Positions 23,219 through 34,594 of a DNA stretch of 64,000 nt are shown one piece after another. Origin of the DNA: Yamagishiella unicocca (lineage: Eukaryota > Chlorophyta > Chlorophyceae > Chlamydomonadales > Volvocaceae); NCBI GenBank assembly GCA_003116995.1, contig BDSL01000100.1, positions 331,647 to 395,646 of the forward strand, in the 5' to 3' direction. Positions within the stretch are counted from its first letter, which is position 1, and each line of letters begins with the position of its first letter. The translations under genes were made by a program, and so were the position numbers. The notes beneath the pieces were generated by a model. The model ran no database searches, was not told the origin of the DNA, and saw only the letters and a program-made list of their open reading frames with translations.

Positions 23219-25310
23219 AGGCGTTGCTGGCGCGGCAACGAAGCACCAGTCGGCGCCGATGGAGGAAGCGAAGGAAAAGGAGCAAGTGGGAGGCTGTCGC
23301 AGCCAAAGCACCACGCCTGGCTAAGAACACAGCCAAGCTCAACGCTTTCGGATTTTCCGTTCCATGTGCCAAGTACGCGTGCGCCCAGTCGCCGTACGTA
23401 GGGCAGGGCTTGGAGGTTACTGGAAAATTTACAGTTCGCAGCAGTAACCCTAGTGCACAGTGCGACCCGCGCTGTTCATCAGCGGGTGCGGCGAGTGCGC
23501 GCGCAGGTGGGCCTCCATCCGCAAGGACGACGATGGGTGAGGATCACACAAATTTTGGTTATAGAAGATAATGACATGATGGCATTCATTTCCAGATATC
23601 GGCCCGTGTTCGTGTGTGGGTTACCGATGGGGTGCGCTCTGTGCCACCACTTACCGCAGACCCCCCCCCCATATCCATCCGGCGGGCGTTGCCCGACCTT
23701 CCGTAACAAGAGCGTGTGCCAGCACTGCGGTGCATTACAGTGCATTGGCGCGGGGCCCCTGCCTTCGTGAAGTGTGTGTCGCGACCCACATAACCGCCTG
23801 CATCAACTGCTGCGAGCCAACCGCCAATATCAACCGTGGATGCATGCGTCATTGCGTTTAGGCTAGATGTGCACGCCGCCGTATGCACTTCATGTATCGC
23901 CCAGCATGCTGTGTGCATTTTGTGTCCACGTCATGTGCCATTGGATTCCTTGGGGCCGTCGGATCGGTGCCGGCAGTGCCGGCTAGCTGTCAAGTCGTAC
24001 AATGCAACCCGCTTGCTCGGGCATGTTCCTGGTGGCCTTGCCGGTGCACGCGCGCAGAAAGCCGTTTCGTTGCAGCGGGGGGGCGCCATATTAGCTGTTT
24101 GTTGTGACGCTCTGAAGAGCAGTTTGTTTATTTTCTGGTGTCATGTGGCAGGCGGACAAAAGCTGCTCATTGCCAACACCGCTTTTATGTCGGCCTAGTT
24201 GCTGGAGTACGTAGAGTGAGTGAGGCAATGCAGCGATGCGGCTGTGCATCCTTATTAGCGGGTTTCAAGACGATGGGGCTATTCCCCTGATGAGCGCAGG
24301 AAGGAAGCCACGGGGGAGCAGGGACGCCCGCGGACACGCACCTGCCCTGATGCCCATTCATGCTTGGTCTGGGTATTCAGTCGGATTAGTGCTTCTAAAA
24401 CGCAATACGTGGCGAACAGCGTGTTGCTGCTGTTTCATATTTCCAGTGTCATGTGCGATGTCTTTGGTGGAAAATGGGCCGGCCAAAACGTTGTGATGGC
24501 AAGCACAGCTGGCGGCGACATGCACGTTTCAGGTCCACTGTCGGCCCGACAGGTTGTTGTTACCTGGTGTGCCGTCCGTGCGCCAAATGCAGTGATGGCC
24601 AACGTACGTCTTGAGCGTGTGCGTGTGCAGGCTGACGGAAGAACTATCGAGTTTTTGCATTGATGCCGACGGCCGAACGAGGCTGATCTGGATTCATACT
24701 TGGGTACGACAGCGCCGGCTTCTTGGCTGCCGAAGCGAGTTCTGACGATGTGTCGTTGCTGGAGTAGGATATGGAGTAGGATATGTCCCTTACCTGCTGC
24801 GGCCACTAAGCCTGGATCGAGGGTGCAGGTAGCGATTTGTGAATTGCTGCCCCAGCTGTGTTGAGGGGCCCCCGGGTGAGTGATGGCACGGTTGGTGGCT
24901 ATGTGTCACAACTCCTGCGGGGCCTCTGCTGCGGTATCGACAGAGGAGCAAGCAAACGCGCGCGCGGTTGGCAAGTGGAACTTGGTTGGAGTTGCTGGTG
25001 GCGTGCTGGTGAAGGTTATTTATTTCCTTGCTTGCCCTGGTTCCCTCTCTCCAGGTCGGGGCGGGAAGGCGCTGCATGCTCCGTGTGTTGGCCCTGTACT
25101 GTCCTTTGTACCGCAGACCTACCTTGAGCTCCAAGCGGCCGTGTGCGACCGCTCCCGCTGTCCTAGCAGAGCGTGATCGACCAGCAGTTGTTGTCAGTTA
25201 ATCGTATTCTTAGTGGGACAGCAATCGCGTGCGCCGCCTTACTTTACAAGCGTTGTTTTTATTTTACACACATGCTATCCTGCTGCGCTTACTGTCCTGC
25301 GCTTGCAACC

Positions 25311-25336
25311 CCTCTCCCTTCCTTGCAAGGGAGAGG
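25311..25336. other. Perfect 10-bp inverted repeat (hairpin)
   Basis: CCTCTCCCTT is followed by a 6-nt spacer and then AAGGGAGAGG, which would form a hairpin in RNA or DNA. It stands in non-coding sequence. No T-run or gene end is near it, so its role is unknown. Confidence 0.6.
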
Positions 25337-26023
25337 CGGTTCAGGGGCCACCACATCGCGGCTAGATTATCTAGGGCAAGCAGCCGTTGCCGACAGGGTT
25401 TCTTTTGCGTGGATGCTGGTCACGGCCCGCTACACTGCGCTGTTCGGAGGCAAGTAGCGACGTTGCAAAGTAATGTACGCCAATGCATATCGCCCTCCTG
25501 GGGCACAAGTCGGCTCTATCTAGCCGCCGGTTGGTTCCCAGGCGCATCTATCCTAATTTCGAACCATTTGCTAGGTGGTACCGGAGCCATCATAGCTTTG
25601 GCTTCGATCCCCCCTGGTAGCTGTTCGGCTCCTTTGTTATTGTTTTCCGACTGTCTGCAGCGTTGTGGCCTAGCGCCTGCCGTACCAACAAGGTGTGCAA
25701 ATTATTTGGCATGTGACTGCTATTTACCTGGCGGCTAATAATTTTCAGCTGCCGTACGGGGATTAGAGTACCCGTCGGTAGGGTGCTTTGGGGGCGCACA
25801 ACTCCAGCCAAGGGGGCCTTGGTTGTGCTTCAAAATTAGCAACGAGATAACACTGCCCGACATGTTGTCATTGTTGCATATAAATCTTTGCATTGTAAGA
25901 TATGCTTTCTTCGTGTTCCGTCATCATGGGGCGCCTCCCCAAAGCTTCTCCAGTCCTTGTCCTTGCTCGGTTGCAGACATCTGCCTGTCGGCTTGCGACG
26001 AGAGCCAACGGGATAGGAGCCAG

Positions 26024-26299
26024 ATGTCAAGACACCGGCAGCAGGTTACGAGATTTCTGTCCCCTGCTACTGTCGTCGCCATCGTCACGATCGCCATGAT
26101 AGCGGGAGGGCAGTGCTCATTTCGTTGCCCGCCGGTTTGCACTGCCACCTGCCTGAGCACACTGCCACCGCTCCTGCCTCACGTAATACCACCTCACCTC
26201 CAATCCCATTGGCACCTCCACCACCACCACCAGTGCCATGAAGCCCACCCGCAGCATATGGCAGGCGAGGGTCCTGCTTCGTTGCTGCTGTCCAGCTAG
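26024..26299 (+). CDS. Possible small secreted Cys/His-rich protein (hypothetical)
   Basis: An ATG at 26024 opens a 91-codon frame. The N-terminus resembles a signal peptide, with hydrophobic stretch ATVVAIVTIAMIAGG followed by QCSFRCPPVCTATCLS, then a Pro/His-rich part. The frame ends just before, and converges on, the stop of the minus-strand fibrillin gene at 26362. It could be a first exon, since GTAAT follows CCTCAC near 26180, or chance. No family was recognised and no start context or polyadenylation site supports it, so confidence is low. Confidence 0.22.
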   Translation: MSRHRQQVTRFLSPATVVAIVTIAMIAGGQCSFRCPPVCTATCLSTLPPLLPHVIPPHLQSHWHLHHHHQCHEAHPQHMAGEGPASLLLSS

Positions 26300-26361
26300 C
26301 GCCCACCTCGCCGCCCCCTGGCGCCCGCACCACCCACTTCAACAGCCCTCACAGCCGCCAG

Positions 26362-29173
26362 CTAGTCGTCGTAGTCCAGTGCTGTTGCGCCGCCGGCCGC
26401 AGCGCCGCCCCCCACCACCGCCTCCGCCCCCGTGTCCCTCAGGTACACCCGCAGCTCCCCTCGGTCTCCCCGGGTGATGCGCAGGGAGTCGTCCAGGAAG
26501 GTGACCTCGAAGGTGGCGCTCCTGGGGGCCCCGGATGGGAGGGGAAGGAGGGACATCGGTACGGAGGCAGTCTGGGTTCCGGAGCGAGGGGGAGTCGCGG
26601 GATGGCTGGCAGGATTGGCTGGCGCGGCGCGGTGGACAGGGCGGCGGTTTCAGGAGTTTTGGGCGGAGGTCGTGAACCTGAAAAAGTTTGGGCCTATCGC
26701 GACAATTACGCGGCAGTTAGGAAGTACTAGGCACGTGTGACTTGAAAGCGTACGAGACAATACGGAGCTGTACGGTAAGGAAGTGCTAACGCGCATCGTA
26801 ATCTCCGACGCCGAGGGACGCACGCCAGGGTTCCGTCGTGCACGACCTGACCCTGGCCCCGGCCCCTCACCATTCCTGATCACCCCGCCGCACCCCGCCG
26901 CTCCCTGCTTACCTGAGGAACTTGGGCGGCCGCAGCGGCTCCGGCAGCGACGGCGCCTCCAGTCGTGGAAGCTGCGCGAAGATGTCGCTGCCTACCAGCT
27001 CGCCGTACGTCTCTTCGTACACGATGCGCACGGTAGCAGGGCTGGTGACCTGCGTAGTTGCAGCCAGCAGCAGCAGCAGGGGGGCGGCGCGGGCAAGCTC
27101 AGTTACATGACATGGGAAACGGGGGAAGAAAGTACCGTAGCTTTTAGCAAATAGTTTTCGGACACGCGTTTGAGTGTGCATGCTGGAGAGCTCGGGAAAC
27201 ATGTGGATGCGGCCCGTCGACGGCGTGCTATACGAAAAGGAACAAACTAGTTTGCACTAGCAATCGGGGCGCGTAGGCGAGAACATGGGTGGCGGGCTGG
27301 ACATGGTGGGGCGAGACACGTCGAAGCCCGGCTCCGTCAACAGCCCGCGTACAAACCGCTACCGTGGAGATGGGATACGTTACCCAGCTGCACCGGCAAG
27401 CGTCCGTTTCCAGCGCGTGGCTTGATTCGCGCCGCCCTGGCTACTGAGGAACTGCGGCGACCCCAGCAACGACAACCGCAAGCCCACAGCAAAAAACCGT
27501 GTTCCCCTCACCTCCAGTGTTGCGTCACTTGGACGTTACGTTACGCTCCCCTCCCCTCTCCCCCTACCCGGTGCGCTCGTCCGTCCCGCCAGCACACACC
27601 CCAATCCACTCGCACCTCGTAGTCGTGCCGCAAGGTCAGCCGCGCCGCCGGGGAGCCCCGCCGCTGCGGCTGCGGCTGCGGCTGCAGCAGCCCCCTCAGA
27701 GGCGCCGCCACCTGGTCCGGCCGCACCCCCAGCTGCTGGCCCAGAGCAGCCAGCCCCCGGCCCAGCGCCTCGCCGCCCGCCCCCAGCAGGCCCATGTCGG
27801 GGGGTCCGTAGTTGAGGAGCAGCTCCACGATGTTGTCGAGATGCGCCTGGGGCGTGGCAGGGAGGAGGGGGGTGCTGACACGAAGGGAGGAGGGGGGTGC
27901 TGACACGAAGTAAGGGGGGGGGGTGCTGACACAAAGGGAGGAGGGGCGCGCGGTGTGGACGTGGCGAACAGGACCCTCGGACTGAGTGGGCTGTGGTCGG
28001 ATGGCGGGCGGGCACCTGCCACCACTTGCCATCGTCTACCACCACTTGCCAACGAATGGCGCCGCCTCGGGTGATCAGGGGCTGCTGGGCCCGCAGTGTG
28101 CTGTGGCACCGGGCCAGAGAGCGCTGTTGCAGGTGGGTGAAGGAAAGCCCGTGGACTAGGAGGACTAGGTGGGAGGGTCAGCCGCGAGGGAGCACCGCAA
28201 TTCACAGCGGGTGGCCGCGACCCCAACGGCTTCCAGTCGCCGCTCCGAAACACTACAGCCTGACTGTTGGGGGCCCCAGAAGCCCATCCAGTGGCAGCGG
28301 GGCAGGTGGCAGCCGAGCAGGTGGGTTGCACTCACCGTGGCTGGGTCTATCCGCTGGTACACCTGCCCCAGGATCGTGGGGAACAGCGCCGCGGGGGGCC
28401 CGGGGCGGCGGCCGCCCAAGCTGCCTGCAGGACGGGGGGCAGCGGGCGGCCCGGGGGGCAGCCACGCAGGCGGGGTGAGCGGCAGCCCTCCCCGCCCTGG
28501 TCCCTTCGCTCGGTCCTGGCGGCTCCCCAGGCCCGCACCTCACACCAGCATCGCAAGACGGCTGAGAGTCGCGCAATAGGCAGCAGCCATGCCATCCACC
28601 TCCTACCCCTACCCCTACCACCCTGGATCCCTCCCATGCCCGCGGCCGCTCCCCCCAACCCACCGGAATTGAATCCGCTCGAGTAGACCAGTCGCCACAT
28701 TCCAGCCAGGAGCTCAAGCTTGTTCGCACCCAGCTTTTCATCCGTCCCATGGGTCGGTGCGAGCACCACCGGGCCCCCCAGCCCCTCCAGCCGGCCGCAC
28801 AGCTCATCCACGTCCTCTGCCTCGCGAGCCTAGGTAGTGGGGTCGTAGTGGTTGGGAACCGGTGAGTCGATGGGTCGGTGTAGCAGTGGCACATGTCATC
28901 CATATGGGCCCCGCTCCCTCCGTCCTTCCCTGCTTCCGCCCACGCCACCCTGCCTCCCTCCTCCCTGCCTTCACCACTTTATGACCAGTAGGTGGCACCA
29001 CAACCCGGGCAGCGATATCCTGCCGCTTCACGCCCAGTCATCCCGCGCGCGAGCTCCTTTCCTCAGCCCGCCTCCCGTCTCTCCCCCCCTGCCTCTCCTT
29101 CACCCACGTTGGCCGCCAGCCCCCGGTCCAGCGATGACAGCGCCGCCAGCAGTGACAACCGGAGCCGCTCCAC
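26362..29173 (-). CDS. PAP/fibrillin family plastid-lipid-associated protein (5' end unresolved)
   Basis: Reading right to left, exons are 29173-29108, 28829-28664, 28424-28336, 28123-28016, 27846-27616, 27049-26913, 26521-26362 (TAG). Phases are consistent over 957 nt (318 residues). The order matches PAP_fibrillin: LLAALSSLDRGLAAN, then LAGMWRLVYSSGFNSG, LFPTILGQVYQRID, a strand-rich middle, VRIVYEETYGELVG, and the family's C-terminal block FEVTFLDDSLRITRG, ending in an acidic tail DYDD. Known members are plastid proteins of plastoglobules and thylakoids that bind lipophilic molecules. The exon at 29108 can be extended upstream in an open frame to about 29392, and a chloroplast transit peptide should lie beyond it. 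Candidate starts at 29433 and near 29755 were seen, but no splice model was convincing. The gene sits on the opposite strand between genes B and C and is unrelated to them. Confidence 0.85.
27861..27945 (-). repeat. ~24-bp tandem repeat in fibrillin intron
   Basis: Three units of GGAGGAGGGGGGTGCTGACA plus a short AC/AAG tail lie in the intron between the exons 28016-28123 and 27616-27846 of the minus-strand fibrillin gene. On the transcribed strand the repeat is pyrimidine-rich and close to the acceptor at 27846. Confidence 0.65.
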
Positions 29174-32100
29174 CTGGTGGGAGGTGCGAGCGGCGGAGGG
29201 GTCGGGAGGCGGAGCCTCCTGAAGCGGAGCCTCCTGGACGCCGCCGACCGGGAGGCTGCTGGTGGCGCCGGTGCTGGTGGCGCCAGTGGTGCCGTCAACT
29301 TTGGACGGATCGTGGACATCAGAGGAACCTTCCGAAGCGACGTTTCGGAGCGGCGATTCCGGAGCAGGATACCCGTAGCCGTGGCGATGGCGTCATCAGG
29401 TGGCGGGCAGCAGTACGCGGTCAGGGTGGCCATGAAATATACGTTTGGGGGGTTTCGGTGGAGGAGGCGGAGGCGGTGGGGGAGGTGGAGGAGGTGGCCA
29501 AATCGAATCCTCCCGGTCAGCAATCCCCAACCTGCCCTCCATCTCCTCACACTCACCCAGTCCCTACCCCATTGTTAAATTAATCGGACGAACCACCTGG
29601 CCCCGAACCCTGCATCATCGGACGGCAACCTGTCCCACCGCCTTGCTCCCAACTCACCCCGCTGCCGGCCCCAACCCGTGCTCAGACCCGAGTCCGAGTC
29701 CGAGTCCGAGCCAGCGGCGCGCGCAACCAGCAACGGCCAGCGCTGATATGGCTGCTGCCATCCTAGCTGCCTCCGAGGCTGGCTACCGGCTGCGGGGGGA
29801 TGGCAGCGGCGTGGTGCGCTGCAGCGGGGAAGGCTCGGCATCGCCAGGCAGGCAGGCACGCGGGGCCTGCAGGGAGGGGCCCGGGGCGTGGCGGGGGCTC
29901 TGCATTGAGGTGATAGTGTTGGGGTGTGGGAGGGGGGAGGGCATTTGCGAGAGAGCCCGTACCCGAGGCAACCCATGTGTTCATTCACCGCTCAGCCGGA
30001 AGCCGTAGAGGGAGGGAGGCAGCGGCAAGGGAGGACCTGAGGAGTCTGGCAGGGGGCCGGAGTCTGCCCAAGTGCAGCGAGAGCGCAAGCAAATTAACCA
30101 GGGTCTGCGGCCTAAGCTGAGGCCTTCGCCTTTGAGTTCCGGTCCAAGGCAAGTGCCCCAATCACTAACCACGCCCGTTTTATACTATCCCTAGCGCTCT
30201 TGGATTCCACAGTCCGCATGGGTTATCCACAGTGTTCATTCCTTCATTCAAGGCTTTCTGGTTGGTGCCAGCATACGCATTACATGCATATGCATGCATT
30301 CGGTAATATGTTGCATACTTGAGCATGTACGCACGCCGAATGCTGGCCGGGCCAGGCCTCTGAAATTGTGCGCTGCATACGCAACGCTTACCTATTTGCC
30401 GCTAATGTGACCGCATGTCCAGGAACAATGTTAGCCTGCGGTACCATCGCGCAAATGACCGCGCGATGTCCGCTAATATACAGCTTGGGAACCCTAGGAT
30501 CTGTGCTGACACAGATTTTACACTGACAGTTTGGTATACACTATGGTACGTATATATATGTCACTAACTGCAAGCCCAATATAACAATTTAGAAGTTAAC
30601 AACTTATTATTGGGCGTTGACATATTACGGCAGAGCCGGCCAAGGGCCAACCGTACTTGGCCGATTCAGTACTTAGAGCAAGCGCAACAAGAACGATCCA
30701 TAAGTTTAGCGCCGGGACACGTCTACGCGCAAGGTGGCAGTGTCGGACTTTGACCCGCTACGCGACTACGCGGCCGAGCATGCCCTTAAGTACACAAGCA
30801 TACAAGCGCTTGAAGTTGGCCTCAGGGGACGGCAGGCAGGCAGGTGACTTGTACATCCTTGTACATGCAGCAGGTGTCAATTGCCCCTCCCCTCCGCCCG
30901 TGGGCCCCCTTGGGCCCCCTACCCCGTGTGTGCCGTGTGCACATACACAGCCGGCCCAGTGGGCCTCCCGAATCGAAGTTAGTTAACATAACATGTATGT
31001 TGGTCTGCTTCAGACAGCAAGGCTTAATACCACCCTTGCTGTACCCAACAAAGGCAGCACACTGCCAGTGTTATCGCGCTGTCCGGAATGTAGTAGTGAG
31101 GACGCGCGCGCCTATTCTCGCACGTGACATACGCGGTCCATCTGAGGTCCATTTGCAAGTAGTAAGCGCCGCCTGGGCAACAATATACATACGGGGGTGG
31201 GGCCGTCTGAACGGAGTGCGTGGTCTGGCCTGGTTGCGCGCATGCCCCGCAGGTGTCAGAGCTGGAGGCGCTTCTCATGCATGTGGGACCGCAGGTGCAG
31301 TTGGTGCAGTTGATTGTCATTGCACGGCAGGCCGGCGAGACTGCTGGTTACCTGCTGCCTGCTGCTGCGTGCTGCTGCGCGTAGAAGGCCCACGACGGTG
31401 CACACCCTTCCATTGCACCGCGCTGTAAGTACGTTATACACATTGCCTTAAAGGACGTATGTCACCCATAATCCAGACTAGCTGGCTCCGTGCAACATCC
31501 AGATGACATCGAGGATGGGTCTGTCAGTCCGGGCCTATTGTGGCACAAGCCAGATTGAGTCAGTAACCCTAAACTAACTTGGAATGTGTGGTCCTGACAT
31601 ATCTGGTTTCAGTGAATGCCAGCTGGCCGGGCGGGGCGCCGCGCGGACGTGTTGACTGGCTGCGACTCCGGTGCGCCTCGTGCTGCGCTAAATAAAGTGG
31701 TGCTGTACTGCGGCCTTCACGCTTTGGTTGTCCTCGACCAAACGCGGCTGCACCTTCATTCTTTACTTGCATAATTCTTAAAAACCATTCGTTCCCGACC
31801 AGCACTTCTCGCGAGTAGCATGAATTTTGCACTCCGCACGCCCGGCCCCAGCGTGTCTGTACCACCTGGTAGGCGTCGACACGCCCGTTGCCTTTACAAC
31901 TGCTGGATGCTTAAATAAATTGACACAGGGTCACATTCGCGTAGCGAGCGATAGGTGTCCACATGTCCACGATACGGCTTCGGGTTTTGTGGTCTTGAAT
32001 CCTCATACCGCAACGCGTTTATCTTACGGTTTGCTGGCACAAAAGTATGAGTTTTCTCCTCGAATCAGGTGTGCGAGTGAGGTGCTGCTACTTATACGGT

Positions 32101-34594
32101 GACCTCGTTGTAGCCCATTTAGGACAGCCACACGCGGGCCCAGGGCCTCTACGGGCAGGCCGCAACCTTATGGCATCCGTGCTGGCCACCCCTGATACCG
32201 GCACATTGGCTAGCAAAATATTCATATGATTCAACTTATTATTATCTGTAGAAGCTAGCGGCCAGTGGGCGTCCAAACGGCAACCATAAGGAGCGGCAGA
32301 GGTACGGTAGAAATGCGAAGATAAGCAAGGGAGTCAGTGTGCACATGAATGTATTAAACTGTTGCATCTTCACATTTTAGATTTAGAGACTAGAAGGACA
32401 AAGGTTTAATTTTAACGAGCATGGTGATTAGTATCCTCAAGTCCGGGTGAACCCTCAGCAGTCGCCCCATAGCCAAAGGGCACAGGAAAGCCGGATGTAT
32501 ATGTTCGGCATGGACGGGTAGGGTGAAGGTGGGGGCAGGGACAGCCGGCACCGAGGAGGGCAGCACGCTGAGGTCAACTCGGGGATGCCACGGGCCAGGA
32601 TCTGCCCTGGGATGAGGGCGGCAGGGATGGCAGTCTGCCCACGCTGGGGCTGGGGCTCAGGCCGGGGGCGTGGAGGCGGCTGGGCACCCGTCCCTCAGGG
32701 CACAGACCGGGGGCATCGGCTCTAAACATCAGACCAGGGCCGAGCGGGGACACGGAGCTCTGCAGCTCTCACGATGTCGGCGGCGGCCCACCGGGTGGAA
32801 AGATCAGCGGCTGGTGGGGGAGGTTGCCCTGGGAGGACTGGAAAGGCCTCTTTCGAGAGCGCATGGAATAGGTTCGGTTGCAGTATTCGGGTCGTGGAGG
32901 TCAGGGCTCTTGTTGAAGGTATCCTTGATTCGTCGAATAACCGCAAGAGGGGGCCTATTAAAGGGCGCGCAGAAACGCGCAGAATAACCTGGCGGTGGGA
33001 ATAATGGCTGCATCAGGCTGCGTGCGCTCAGGACATGCATAGGACGTACGACTTTCACACCTCGAAGCCTCCCTGCCTTGCTGTGTTGTAGTTGGTGCGC
33101 CTCCTGACCGAGCGGTTCGCGGGGGTATGGTCAGGAACAGTACTCCGTAACGTGCTCATGCTCGTCCGTACGTCCGAAACGTGCTCAAGCTCCAGGACCA
33201 CGAGTCATCCTAGTCTAGGCAAACGTCGAAACGTGCACATTTGTTCGTCCATGTTCAACATCACGCATGCTTATGCTTCAAGCGCCTCGCGCTCCAGTCG
33301 CGAATGCAAATATCGTAGTGATACGCCATTTTGGCGATAATATTCGGGTACAGGACGGTAAAGGCGCCAATCAATTCCTTCGCACGCACGGTAGTAAGGG
33401 CAATTTCGTGGACGGACACTGTGGCAGGGGCGAATGGCTTTCCTTTTATACGTATCCTATTATGCGTATCCTTTTATGCGTATGCTATTTGGACGCCAAA
33501 CCGTTCAGCACTGCAGAGCATGACTGTAAAGGTTGGACGTTTTGGGAGCCGTCTCCAATCTATTGACAAATGTGTAACAGCTTCGCACCTAAGCTGCAAT
33601 GTATTCCAAATCAACTTTTCTAGTATCCTCGAAGGCACCAACCCGTACCAATTTGTCAGGGTATTCGACCCAGCAATTCCGACCCTCTGCTGCAAGGCTT
33701 CACGTGCCAAACAGTTCGCAAACCTTATCCTTACATGTTTCTGTATACCCAAGGCCAGGCTCAGGAGGGCTCAGGCAGCCAGAGAGCTTGTGTGAAATCC
33801 AGTTTCGTCAGTCCCGCCTAAGACACCGACCTCATGTACCAACAATATCCTACCCAATGCATATTGAATGGCGCGTCTGACGCACTCCACAGTCCACATG
33901 CACCACATTTGCCGTCGACCTCTCCAACTCGATCAACGCTACTGTTACCCTTTTCTTGCGTCTTTTTACCCTTTTCATGCGTCCTTCTCCTTTCCATAAT
34001 TCCTTCTCTCTGTATTATTCGTTTAGAAAAGAGTGTGCTAAACACCGCCCGCCCACGGCCCCCGTGTCCCTGGCATGGGCACGCCAACGACATCGCGTAA
34101 ATGTGACGTGATGTCTTGAAACGACGGAAAGAAAGCAAGCAATGTTTGTTCCCTCGTGTATTGAGGAGACTATTTTTTTTTACCGAGAAGCGATTTTCCG
34201 ATCGGAAGCAAATTTCATAAAGCGGTGGAAGTACCGGTTACATAAATCTAGGATCGAAGCGGAGAGAGGCGATGCAACCGTAGTTGTCGTGCTTCCGCAC
34301 ATAGCCCGTCGGTTCACTATACACAACGCTACAATCTGACGTAGCAATGGGCCAAAAATAGGCCGTATAGGTCCGCGCCGACCGAATAGAGGGGTCACAG
34401 CTCACAGGCGGCGACAGGTCAGCTCTCAGCGAAGGTAGGATACGTTACACCTATTCAGTTGGTTCAGATGCTGCTACCGCTCCCTCAGTTGTGCAACTCG
34501 CCAAGCACCTATATATCTTACCATCTCAATGCCCAACCCACAACTATAACGGTACAGAATGCAGGATAATTGGTAGAACGCGGTCCAATCTGGC
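29174..34594. other. Region between fibrillin gene and gene C
   Basis: The part up to about 29990 must hold the unresolved 5' exon(s) and promoter of the fibrillin gene on the minus strand. From 30000 on I see no supportable gene. There are small direct repeats, for example CGTATCCTATTATG-like units at 33450-33480, and an isolated exon-like segment near 31255-31345 without partners. Confidence 0.45.
34509..34518 (+). promoter_or_regulatory. Possible TATA-like element of gene C
   Basis: CTATATATCT lies about 80 bp before the gene C start codon in otherwise GC-mixed sequence. This spacing would suit a TATA element with a short 5' UTR. No transcript evidence is available. Confidence 0.3.

Larger units (their letters stand above)
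23219..26361. other. Intergenic region after gene B
   Basis: This contains the 3' untranslated region of gene B and sequence without a supportable gene, apart from the weak small frame at 26024-26299 and a perfect inverted repeat at 25311-25336. I did not find a convincing TGTAA polyadenylation motif close to the gene B stop; one is present much further on, near 25893. Confidence 0.5.

Noticed and set aside
31255..31345. Exon-like segment flanked by AG and GT
   Set aside because: It is a single short open stretch without partners, and such segments are expected by chance in GC-rich DNA.
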